From positions 1 through 28,560 of IMG/VR virus record IMGVR_UViG_3300006916_000272: DNA of 28,560 nt; one strand, given 5' to 3'. The notes beneath the pieces were generated by a model. That model did not search any database and was not told the DNA's origin. It saw nothing but the letters and a program-made list of their open reading frames with translations. Within the stretch, counting starts at the first letter, position 1. The number at the start of each line of letters is the position of its first letter. Positions 6,104 through 13,093 of the stretch are shown one piece after another. This stretch comes from a virus. A program made the position numbers and the translations under genes.

Positions 6104-7938
6104 TGGATTTAATTACGCTTGATTTTGAGACGTACTACGACAAGTCGTACTCTCTGCGTAAGCTGACCACCGAAGCCTACATTCGCGACCCTCGCTTTGA
6201 GATAGTGGGTGTAGGCATCAAGGTCAACGACGGAGATACGGAGTGGGCTAGTGGTACAAAGGAGGAACTACATGATTACCTACATACATTCGATTGGGAA
6301 AACAGCATGGTATTGGCTCACAATACTATGTTTGATGGTGCCATTCTTAGTTGGCTTTTTAATATCCGTCCTCGCGTTTGGGCTGATACTCTTTGTATGG
6401 CTCGCGCTCTCCATGGGGTTGAGGTTGGAGGAAGTCTCGCTGTCTTGGCTGATCGATACAATGTTGGAAAGAAGGGCACAGAAGTACTCGATGCCCTTGG
6501 ACTCCGACGACTAGACTTTTCTGACGAGCAGTTGAGTGACTACGGCGACTACTGTATCAATGACGTAGAGCTAACATATATGTTATTTACCCTGATGGGT
6601 AAACGCTTTCCTAAGATAGAGATGCGTATCATCGACATGACGTTGCGTATGTTCATCGACCCAATCCTAGAGCTAAATACAGACCTACTACACGAACACC
6701 TAGCGGCTACCAAGCAAGCCAAGCAAGACCTGATAACGTCTTCTGGTGTAGAGAAAGGTGATCTTATGAGCAACCCTAAGTTCGCCAAGCTACTGGAAGC
6801 GGAGGGTGTCGCGCCCCCTATGAAGAAAAGCCTTACCACAGGTAAGGAGACATACGCATTTGCCAAGTCCGACGAAGCGTTTAAAGCACTACTGGATCAC
6901 GACAACCCAAAGGTGGTGGCACTCGTCACTGCACGTTTGGGCACGAAGAGCACGCTCGAAGAATCACGTACAGAGAGGTTCATCGACATCGCCAAGCGCG
7001 GCACGTTGCCGGTTCCTGTGAAGTATTATGCCGCACACACTGGTAGGTGGGGTGGTGACGATAAGATAAACATCCAAAATCTACCGAGCCGTGGGGTCAA
7101 CGGCAAGAAGCTGAAGTCTAGTATCGTTGCGCCTGACGGCTACATGATTGTGGACTGCGACTCGTCACAGATTGAAGCACGCGTATTGGCGTGGCTTGCC
7201 GAACAAGATGACCTAGTGCAAGCGTTTGCCAACAAGGAAGATGTGTATATAAAGATGGCGGCACGTATCTATGACGTACCTGAAAGCGAGGTGACAAAGG
7301 AGCAGAGGTTCGTTGGTAAGACTACGATCCTTGGCGCAGGGTATGGCATGGGCGCAGTGCGATTCGCTGAACAGCTCAAGACCTTTGGCACTACCATAGC
7401 CCCCGCCGAAGCTAAAAGGGTAGTACAAATCTACCGAGATGCTAACTGGAAGATCGCACAACTGTGGCGTTCGTCACAACACATGTTGGTTAGCATGTCG
7501 CGTGGAGACGACTTCTCGTATGGTGTGAATGACATGGTGCGTTGCAAGTCGCGCAACGGTACAGCAGGTATACGCCTACCATCGGGGTTATGGATGAAGT
7601 ACACCGATCTACAGTTCGTGCAGGGTGAGCGTGGGCCAGAGTTTAGCTACCTGACACGTAACGGTAGGACACGTATATATGGTGGTAAGGTAGTGGAGAA
7701 TATATGCCAAGCGGTGGCTAGGTGCATCATAGGAGAACAGATGTTAGCCATCGCTAAGAGATACAAGATCGCGCTCACAGTACACGATTCCGTGGTATGC
7801 TGTGTACCAGAGAGTGAGCTTGACGAAGCACGTCAATACATTGAAGCGTGTATGAGTACGACTCCTGAGTGGGCTAAGGGCTTGCCTATTACATGTGAGT
7901 CGGGAATAGGTAAATCGTATGGAGAGGCCGCAGAATGA
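6103..7938 (+). CDS. Family A DNA polymerase with 3'-5' exonuclease (611 aa)
   Basis: This is the phage replicative polymerase. The N-terminal DEDDy exonuclease shows Exo I LDFE (D7, E9), Exo II HNTMFD (N74, D78) and Exo III YCINDVELT. The polymerase domain has motif A DSSQIEAR (D353, Q356, E358), motif B RFVGKTTILGAGYG (R-x3-K-x7-YG, O helix) and motif C VHDSV (D562). In motif C the residue after the catalytic Asp is Ser563, where E. coli Pol I and T7 polymerase have Glu. There is no 5'-3' nuclease domain, and no DnaJ-like cysteine insert of the kind known from some SAR116 phages. Length is in the usual phage range. The start overlaps the DUF3310 stop and the end overlaps the next start (ATGA). 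Confidence 0.96.
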   Translation: MDLITLDFETYYDKSYSLRKLTTEAYIRDPRFEIVGVGIKVNDGDTEWASGTKEELHDYLHTFDWENSMVLAHNTMFDGAILSWLFNIRPRVWADTLCMARALHGVEVGGSLAVLADRYNVGKKGTEVLDALGLRRLDFSDEQLSDYGDYCINDVELTYMLFTLMGKRFPKIEMRIIDMTLRMFIDPILELNTDLLHEHLAATKQAKQDLITSSGVEKGDLMSNPKFAKLLEAEGVAPPMKKSLTTGKETYAFAKSDEAFKALLDHDNPKVVALVTARLGTKSTLEESRTERFIDIAKRGTLPVPVKYYAAHTGRWGGDDKINIQNLPSRGVNGKKLKSSIVAPDGYMIVDCDSSQIEARVLAWLAEQDDLVQAFANKEDVYIKMAARIYDVPESEVTKEQRFVGKTTILGAGYGMGAVRFAEQLKTFGTTIAPAEAKRVVQIYRDANWKIAQLWRSSQHMLVSMSRGDDFSYGVNDMVRCKSRNGTAGIRLPSGLWMKYTDLQFVQGERGPEFSYLTRNGRTRIYGGKVVENICQAVARCIIGEQMLAIAKRYKIALTVHDSVVCCVPESELDEARQYIEACMSTTPEWAKGLPITCESGIGKSYGEAAE

Positions 7939-8261
7939 GTGAAGATAAAGTTATTTCGATGGAAGAGTTTAGAAAGACTGCCCGTGAGTTATCTGGGAAA
8001 GAACATGACGTGGCGACTAGCGCCGATACGTTTGATGATTTCATGGATGCAATGGAGGATGGTGACAACTCGGTATACACAGCCGTTAAGTTAGTACAAG
8101 ACGTTGACGGTGTGTTTGCCATCATGGAGCAGGGGCCAGTATACAACGACGGCACATATGGCAAGGCTATATGCGGGGTAGTGATACCCGTAAGTACACT
8201 TGCCGGAGTAATCACACAGCTACAAGCTGTAGATAAGATGGCTAAAGAGGAAGAACAGTGA
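7935..8261 (+). CDS. Acidic hypothetical protein between polymerase and nuclease (108 aa)
   Basis: The ATG overlaps the polymerase stop (ATGA) and the gene's own stop overlaps the next GTG start (GTGA), so it is coupled on both sides. The product has 108 residues, is acidic, with a Met/Asp/Glu-rich N-terminal half (FDDFMDAMEDGDN) and a hydrophobic, beta-like second half (GVFAIMEQGPVYND, ICGVVIPVSTLAG). No catalytic motif is visible. Tight coupling to the polymerase suggests a replication accessory role, but I do not recognise it. Confidence 0.65.
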   Translation: MSEDKVISMEEFRKTARELSGKEHDVATSADTFDDFMDAMEDGDNSVYTAVKLVQDVDGVFAIMEQGPVYNDGTYGKAICGVVIPVSTLAGVITQLQAVDKMAKEEEQ

Positions 8262-8929
8262 GTGTATCGCCGTGGTCGTTTAGTAGAATAAAATCGTTTG
8301 AGCAGTGTCCCAAGAAGTTCTATCACCTGAAAGTGGCTAAGGACTACCGAGAGCCTGAGACGGAGGCGATGTTGTACGGCACGGCAGTACACCTAGCCGC
8401 GGAAGAGTATGTCAGAGATGGTAAGCCACTCCCAGAGAAGTATGAGTATGTTAAGCCTGTGCTGGATAGTCTTATGCGGTTTGACGGGGAGTTCCTATGT
8501 GAATACGAGATGGGGCTTACCGAGGACTTGGAGCCGTGTGGGTTCAAGGCTGATAACGTGTGGTACAGGGGTATTGCTGACTTAGTTATACTGAACAAGG
8601 AAGAGAAAACAGCGTATGTAATTGATTACAAGACTAGTAAAAACACTAGATACGCAGACAAAGGTCAGTTAGAATTAATGGCATTAGCTACTTTTAAACA
8701 CTTCCCTGACATAGAGATAGTTAAGGGAGGATTACTATTCGTAGTATGTGAAGAGCTTGTCAAAGATGTTTACCATAAGACAGATCAAGCAGAGCTGTGG
8801 GCAAAGTGGTTGGGAGACTACAAGCGTATGGAGAAGGCATTTGAAGCTAATGTCTGGAACCCCCATCAAAGTGGCCTATGTCGTAGGCACTGTATAGTAA
8901 CTGAATGTGTACACAACGGTAGAAACTAA
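8258..8929 (+). CDS. Cas4/RecB-like PD-(D/E)XK nuclease with cysteine cluster (223 aa)
   Basis: This is an exonuclease-type member of the PD-(D/E)XK superfamily (RecB C-terminal/Cas4-like). Motifs in order: SFSRIKSFEQCPKKF (C17), YGTAVHLAAEE (H45), YRGIADLV (D108), VIDYKTSK (D123, K125), then KGQLELMALA (Q137). Three cysteines near the C-terminus (208, 212, 217 in SGLCRRHCIVTEC), together with C17, could bind an Fe-S cluster as in Cas4 and AddB. The spacing differs a little from the classic C-x2-C-x5-C. It starts at GTG, overlapping the previous stop, with GAGG upstream. Likely job: DNA end processing during replication-linked recombination or packaging. The fold is sure. The exact polarity is not. 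Confidence 0.9.
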   Translation: MSVSPWSFSRIKSFEQCPKKFYHLKVAKDYREPETEAMLYGTAVHLAAEEYVRDGKPLPEKYEYVKPVLDSLMRFDGEFLCEYEMGLTEDLEPCGFKADNVWYRGIADLVILNKEEKTAYVIDYKTSKNTRYADKGQLELMALATFKHFPDIEIVKGGLLFVVCEELVKDVYHKTDQAELWAKWLGDYKRMEKAFEANVWNPHQSGLCRRHCIVTECVHNGRN

Positions 8930-9180
8930 TGCCATACAAGAACCCAAAAGACCGTAAGAAGCAGAAGAACTCTCCGCGAGGCAGTGCTGCTTTTGAAGCG
9001 CGTATGGAGAGGCAACGTGCGCGACGAGCTTTTGACAAGAAGAATGGTAAGTCTGCCCGTAAGGATAAAGACATAAGCCACAACAAAGCGTTGAGTAAAG
9101 GCGGCAGTAACAAAGACGGCTATAAACTAGAAAGTCGTAGTAAGAACCGTTCGCGTAACTACAAAAATAAAAAAGTGTAG
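8929..9180 (+). CDS. Small basic HNH-like protein (83 aa)
   Basis: The product is very basic (many Lys/Arg) and starts at an ATG overlapping the nuclease stop (TAATG). The region DISHNKALSKGGSN followed by SRSKNRSRNYK (about 49-80) resembles the HNH-like small phage proteins with D-x-x-H...LSKGGSN...NRS. The usual DH pair reads as D-I-S-H-N here. Whether it can cut DNA is doubtful, and it may be a DNA-binding derivative. It is the last gene before the 218-base non-coding gap. Confidence 0.62.
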   Translation: MPYKNPKDRKKQKNSPRGSAAFEARMERQRARRAFDKKNGKSARKDKDISHNKALSKGGSNKDGYKLESRSKNRSRNYKNKKV

Positions 9181-9398
9181 GTCGAAGCGTGAGACGCTTA
9201 GTGTGATGCGTCTATAAACAAAGTAGTCAGGCTATTATCCTCTAGTAGTTGTTGTATGACTATAAAATCGCATTAGCTCGAAGATATATGGTTTAGATAT
9301 ACGTTGCAGACTTGGCCTCATCTGGAGCGAAAGAGGCTTAACTTATTCAAGCGCGTTGTGGACACCCACTTCGTGCTATTTTGCATCGGAGCTAATAA
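9181..9398 (+). other. Non-coding gap rich in inverted repeats
   Basis: No credible gene fits in this 218-base gap. The few ATGs are followed by stops within seven codons. It contains several inverted repeats: AAGCGT-GAG-ACGCTT at 9185-9199; AGACGC (9192-9197) with GCGTCT (9208-9213), which would compete with the first; TAGTCA (9224-9229) with TGACTA (9257-9262); GGCCTC (9314-9319) with GAGGCT (9333-9338, one G-U pair); and a longer hairpin at 9350-9377. It could hold a small RNA, a structured 5' leader for the SNF2 gene or a replication site. I see no tRNA and no convincing -35/-10 promoter. Confidence 0.45.
9350..9377 (+). promoter_or_regulatory. Hairpin upstream of the SNF2 helicase gene
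   Basis: AGCGCG pairs with CGTGCT (one G-U), a TT/TT internal loop follows, then GTGG pairs with CCAC around an ACAC loop: ten base pairs in all. ATTTTG follows, so a weak intrinsic terminator is possible. The hairpin ends 10 bases before the GGAG ribosome-binding site (9388-9391), so a role in translation or RNA stability is equally likely. Confidence 0.4.
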
Positions 9399-10934
9399 AT
9401 GGAAATAATTGATAACAAAGCATTACTCTTGCGACTACGTAACCCTAAGCACGTGACAACGGTTATACCTAAGAGTAAAGAGTTATCCAACAACCAAGTA
9501 CTTGTAAGTTGGGGATTGGAAGAGACGCACGTACTACGCAATTTAAATATAAAAGCTCCTTCACCTATACGTAGGGAGTATCAGTGGACAGGTAAGTACG
9601 AGCCGTTTGACCACCAAAAAGATACAGCGGCATTTCTTACTCTCAACAAGAAAGCATTCTGCTTCAACGAGCAGGGCACAGGTAAGACAGCCAGTGCCAT
9701 ATGGGCGGCTGACTATCTATTGGACAAGGGTAGAATCAACCGAGTGTTGGTTATATGTCCACTGTCTATTATGGATTCCGCATGGCGCAACGACTTGTTC
9801 ACCTTTGCTATGCACCGAACAGTTGACGTGGCCTACGGCTCTAAGGATAAACGTAGAGCAATCATCGAAGAGGGCGCAGAGTTTGTGATTATCAACTACG
9901 ATGGTGTGGAGATAGTACAAGACGCTGTGGCAAACGGGGGGTTCGACCTAATCATTATTGATGAGGCGACACACTACAAGAACCCACAGACTAAACGATG
10001 GAAAGTACTGAACAAGTTGGTCAAGCCTGAGACATGGCTATGGATGATGACGGGTACTCCTGCCGCACAGAGTCCGGTAGATGCGTTTGGTTTGGCTAAG
10101 TTGGTAAACCCCAACAAAGTCCCCCGCTTCTTAGGTTCGTTCCGTGATCAAGTGATGCGTAAGGTGACGAACTTCAAATGGGTTCCAAAAGATACTGCGA
10201 CGGATACCGTACATAGAGTGCTACAACCTGCAATACGTTTCACGAAGGATGAGTGTCTAGACCTACCCGACATGGTGTACGTCAAACGAGAGGTGGAGCT
10301 TACTCGTCAACAGAAGAAATACTACAAAGAATTGAAGACCCGCATGGTTATGCAAGCGGCAGGAGAACAGATCACGGCGGCAAACGCGGCGGTGAACATG
10401 AACAAGCTACTGCAAATATCTGCCGGCGCTGTGTATACCGACGAGGGCGATTCGCTAGAGTTCGACATCAAGCACAGGTACAAGGTGCTACGTGAGGTGA
10501 TCGACGAATCTAGCAAGAAGGTGCTCGTGTTCGTGCCGTTCAAGCACACCATCGACATGCTCACAGAGAAGCTACGTAAGGATAAGATAACCACCGAGGT
10601 AATTCGTGGTGATGTACCTGCATCCAAACGTACAGAGATATTCAAGCGGTTCCAAGAGAATGACGATCCACAAGTTCTGGTGATTCAGCCTCAGTCGGCG
10701 GCGCATGGTGTGACCCTAACTGCGGCGAATACAGTAGTGTGGTGGGGGCCAACAAGTTCCCTAGAAACCTACGCGCAAGCCAACGCACGTGTACATAGAT
10801 CAGGGCAAGATCAGAAATGTACCGTCGTCCAGCTAGCAGGTAGCCACGCAGAGAAACGTGTTTATGCGTTATTAGACAGTAGAATTGACGTACACACAAA
10901 GATGATTGATTTATACAAAGAAATACTTGACTAG
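9399..10934 (+). CDS. SNF2-family DNA helicase/translocase (511 aa)
   Basis: This is an ATP-driven double-stranded-DNA translocase of helicase superfamily 2. The motifs are complete: Q-motif-like YEPFDHQ (about 67-73), Walker A EQGTGKT (91-97), Walker B IIDEAT (DEAT, 188-191), motif III TGTP (218-221), and motif VI ARVHRSGQ (463-470), whose HRSGQ form is typical of SNF2 proteins. Length is normal for the compact phage version, which lacks accessory chromatin domains. GGAG lies seven bases before the ATG. Phage SNF2 proteins sit with replication and recombination genes and probably remodel or clear DNA at forks. It starts the second replication cluster after the structured gap. Confidence 0.94.
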   Translation: MEIIDNKALLLRLRNPKHVTTVIPKSKELSNNQVLVSWGLEETHVLRNLNIKAPSPIRREYQWTGKYEPFDHQKDTAAFLTLNKKAFCFNEQGTGKTASAIWAADYLLDKGRINRVLVICPLSIMDSAWRNDLFTFAMHRTVDVAYGSKDKRRAIIEEGAEFVIINYDGVEIVQDAVANGGFDLIIIDEATHYKNPQTKRWKVLNKLVKPETWLWMMTGTPAAQSPVDAFGLAKLVNPNKVPRFLGSFRDQVMRKVTNFKWVPKDTATDTVHRVLQPAIRFTKDECLDLPDMVYVKREVELTRQQKKYYKELKTRMVMQAAGEQITAANAAVNMNKLLQISAGAVYTDEGDSLEFDIKHRYKVLREVIDESSKKVLVFVPFKHTIDMLTEKLRKDKITTEVIRGDVPASKRTEIFKRFQENDDPQVLVIQPQSAAHGVTLTAANTVVWWGPTSSLETYAQANARVHRSGQDQKCTVVQLAGSHAEKRVYALLDSRIDVHTKMIDLYKEILD

Positions 10935-10984
10935 TGTGTTATATGTCACTAAAGTGTATTTCCCCTTACCAAGAGGTGCGAAGT

Positions 10985-11386
10985 ATGTCAGATAGTAGTA
11001 AACCAACAGCCGAGAAGCTGACAGAAGTTTATCTCAAGATACGAGATGAACGCTCAAAGTTATCGGCGGATTTCAAAGAGAAGGATAAAGACCTTCTAAG
11101 TAAGATGGACAAAGTCAAACGTGCTCTACTCGATTACTGTGCAGAGCATGGCCTTGATAGCGTCAAAACCCCTGCGGGATTGTTTTATAGATCTGTTAAG
11201 ACTAGGTACTGGACGAGCGATTGGGAGTCTATGTATCAGTTTGTTATGGAGAACGATGTTCCTGAGTTCTTCGACAAGCGTCTTAATCAGGCCAACGTAA
11301 AACAGTTCTTGGAGGAAAACCCTGAACAAGTACCCAAGGGTCTGAACGTAGACTCCGAGTACGTAATTGCAGTGAGGAAAAAGTAA
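10985..11386 (+). CDS. Helical hypothetical protein (133 aa)
   Basis: I place the start at the ATG at 10985, with GAGGT seven bases upstream. The frame is open back to 10934, but the extra 17 residues are Cys/Tyr-rich, unlike the rest, and lack a ribosome-binding site. The first 60 residues are a charged helix, possibly coiled coil (EKLTEVYLKIRDERSKLSAD). The second part (YRSVKTRYWTSDWESMYQFV, then PEFFDKRLNQANVKQFLEENPEQVP) looks globular. Similar proteins sit near SNF2 and SSB genes in other phages in my recollection. A DNA-binding or nuclease-inhibitor role is possible but unproven. Followed directly by an HTH gene. Confidence 0.65.
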   Translation: MSDSSKPTAEKLTEVYLKIRDERSKLSADFKEKDKDLLSKMDKVKRALLDYCAEHGLDSVKTPAGLFYRSVKTRYWTSDWESMYQFVMENDVPEFFDKRLNQANVKQFLEENPEQVPKGLNVDSEYVIAVRKK

Positions 11387-11632
11387 ATGGAAGAGTTTGT
11401 AACTGTAGAAGATGTAGCCAAACATTTTAAGGTATCCGTATCTACGGTACGTGCTTGGTTACGCAAAGGTATGATACCCGACAACACGTATGTTCGTATG
11501 GGTAGTGTGTACCGATTCCGGCTCAATGCTGTAGTTGATGCCTTGTTGAATGCGTCTGGTAATGACGACTCAGCTAAACTCTCTGACCCCGTAGAACTTG
11601 AAGAACTGTGGGATGCAGGAGAGGACGTATAG
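11387..11632 (+). CDS. Excisionase/MerR-type helix-turn-helix protein (81 aa)
   Basis: Residues about 4-50 form a winged helix-turn-helix of the HTH_17/excisionase kind: VTVEDVAKHFKVSVSTVRAWLRKGMIP followed by the wing segment RMGSVYRFRLNAV. An acidic tail follows. Such proteins are small DNA-binding regulators, excisionases or terminase-small-subunit relatives. No integrase is in the window, so a transcriptional or replication role is more likely here. The ATG follows the previous stop directly, with GAGG about ten bases upstream, and its stop overlaps the next GTG (TAGTG). Confidence 0.8.
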   Translation: MEEFVTVEDVAKHFKVSVSTVRAWLRKGMIPDNTYVRMGSVYRFRLNAVVDALLNASGNDDSAKLSDPVELEELWDAGEDV

Positions 11633-12294
11633 TGGATCGTCGTATCAGCATACGTAACGGTGAGATGCGATATATAAACGGTGACGTGACATCACAGGCC
11701 CAAGATTCTATGGATTTGGTTATTGTGAATGCGGCTCCTATATCTCGATCTTACTTCTCTGGAGAGTTCGACCCCGACAAGGTGCGTGCTCCCAAGTGTT
11801 GGTCAGCTAATACGCAAACTCCGGCGGAAGATGTACCGGAAGAGCAGAAGCAATCTGGTCGGTGCATGGACTGCCCCCAAAATGTTAGGGGTTCAGGTTC
11901 CAATGGAGGTAGGGCTTGTCGGTTCTCACAACGACTTGCTGTAGCGTTTGAAGACGATCTAACTGTAGTTTATAGACTACAACTCCCCGCTACTTCGATA
12001 TACGGTAGAGGTGGAAGCGGACATAAGCCGTTGCAGGAATACGTAAAGCTATTAGCCGCACGTGGTTACGGAGCAACGACTCTTGTCACAAGAGTATATC
12101 TTGATAAAGAAAGTGTAATACCCAAACTCTATTTTAAACCCGTACGCTCATTGAGCGGAGAAGAGTTGGAAGCAGTGGAAGATATATCCACGCACGCCGA
12201 CACCATTGAGGCAATACAGCAAGATAAGTATGTCTCAGCGGGAGCTACTTCTCCTTTCGGTGTGGTAGACGGATTTGAACTAGACGCAAATTAA
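11632..12294 (+). CDS. Cysteine-cluster protein adjacent to SSB (220 aa)
   Basis: The start is GTG at 11632, which overlaps the previous stop (TAGTG) and follows GGAGAGG. The frame is open 24 bases further upstream but lies over the HTH gene. Four cysteines, C56, C78, C81 and C96 (KCW...CMDCPQNV...GRACRFSQRLAV), form a likely zinc or Fe-S site. Phage proteins with this CxxCP...RACRFS pattern occur beside single-strand-binding proteins in my recollection. The C-terminal end carries SPFGVVDGFEL (207-217), which is repeated exactly in the next protein. I infer a DNA- or replisome-binding role together with the SSB. The exact activity is unknown. Confidence 0.75.
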   Translation: MDRRISIRNGEMRYINGDVTSQAQDSMDLVIVNAAPISRSYFSGEFDPDKVRAPKCWSANTQTPAEDVPEEQKQSGRCMDCPQNVRGSGSNGGRACRFSQRLAVAFEDDLTVVYRLQLPATSIYGRGGSGHKPLQEYVKLLAARGYGATTLVTRVYLDKESVIPKLYFKPVRSLSGEELEAVEDISTHADTIEAIQQDKYVSAGATSPFGVVDGFELDAN

Positions 12295-12312
12295 ACCAAA
12301 GGAAAAATTGAC

Positions 12313-12993
12313 ATGGCACATTTAATAAACAATGTAGAAATTCTTTACCCTCGTATCAACCAGTGTTACCGATTCGACAACACCGAGAACAAAAGCGTTC
12401 CGTGTGACCCGTTTGAGGATGGCGCTAAGTACGAGACAAAGTTCCGTATGGATAAAGACCAAGCCAAATCCCTATACAAAGCTATGGCTACCGCCTATGC
12501 AGAGCGTAGAGAGAAGTCTTGGCCCGAGAAGCTAGAGATGCCGTTCGAGCAGGATGACGAGGGCAAGTTTGTCGGTAAGGCTGTACTCAAGGGTGCGTAT
12601 GGTAAAGACGCCACCGCAAAGCCTAAGCAGTACGATGCTAAGAGCAAGGAGCTACCGACAGACTTTAAACTCACTACTGGTAGTGTAGGTAACATCGCAG
12701 TTGTGTTTGTACCTTACAACATGCGTGACAACGGTGTGTCACTACGTCTGAAAGCCGTACAGGTTACTAGGTACCAAGAGCCACAGTCTGCCGCTTCTCC
12801 GTTCGGTGTAGTAGATGGTTTCGAGTTAGAGGTTGACGACAATCCTTTTGAGGTGCAAACTCCAAAAGCTGCCAAACAAGAAGCAGTTAGTGACGACATC
12901 TTTGAGGAGCCTAAGAAGGTAGTAAAGAAGGCGGCGCCAGCCCCCAAGAAAGATGCCGACTTAGCTTCAATCGTAGATGAGTGGGACGACTAA
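12313..12993 (+). CDS. Single-stranded-DNA-binding protein, DUF2815 / T7 gp2.5-like (226 aa)
   Basis: The N-terminal 155 residues fit the DUF2815 family of phage SSBs, distantly like T7 gp2.5: beta-rich, with KFRMDKDQAKSLYKAM and a KDFKL..GSVGNIAVVFVPY-like core near 115-135. The C-terminus is a flexible Lys/Ala/Pro segment ending in an acidic tail (SIVDEWDD), as expected for an SSB that docks replication partners. Residues 162-172 are SPFGVVDGFEL, identical to a segment of the neighbouring upstream protein. AAAGGA precedes the ATG. It coats single-stranded DNA at the fork and probably contacts the polymerase and primase-helicase encoded nearby. Confidence 0.85.
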   Translation: MAHLINNVEILYPRINQCYRFDNTENKSVPCDPFEDGAKYETKFRMDKDQAKSLYKAMATAYAERREKSWPEKLEMPFEQDDEGKFVGKAVLKGAYGKDATAKPKQYDAKSKELPTDFKLTTGSVGNIAVVFVPYNMRDNGVSLRLKAVQVTRYQEPQSAASPFGVVDGFELEVDDNPFEVQTPKAAKQEAVSDDIFEEPKKVVKKAAPAPKKDADLASIVDEWDD

Positions 12994-13018
12994 CTCCACA
13001 GTAAATCTACAAACCTAT

Positions 13019-13084
13019 CACAGCTAGGGATTTCCCGAAGAGGGCGTGTAACAGCGCCCCTGCTGTGGTGACTCTCGGAACTAG
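13019..13084 (+). promoter_or_regulatory. Pseudoknot-capable leader over the primase-helicase start site
   Basis: In the 100-base gap before the primase gene, CACAGC (13019-13024) can pair with GCTGTG (13062-13067). The strand 13032-13042 can pair with 13072-13080 over nine base pairs with two single-base bulges. Inside lies the hairpin GGCG (13043-13046)/CGCC (13055-13058). The first two stems cross, giving a pseudoknot, and CTAG (13024-13027)/CTAG (13081-13084) could extend the second stem. The probable ribosome-binding site, CGGAACTAGG (13076-13085), is inside the paired strand, so the fold could hide it. Drawn by hand, with no energy calculation. Confidence 0.45.
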
Positions 13085-13093
13085 GTAAATACT

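Noticed and set aside
6103-7938. DnaJ-type insert in the polymerase, as in some SAR116 phages
   Set aside because: No CxxCxGxG cysteine repeats are present between the exonuclease and polymerase domains.
9270-9340. tRNA-like start (GCATTAGCTC) in the non-coding gap
   Set aside because: No matching acceptor, anticodon or T-arm (no GGTTCGAATCC-like segment) can be drawn downstream.
12079-12095. Palindrome ACTCTTGT-C-ACAAGAGT with 8-bp arms
   Set aside because: It lies inside the cysteine-cluster protein gene, and a few such repeats are expected by chance in 28 kb. No functional context supports it.
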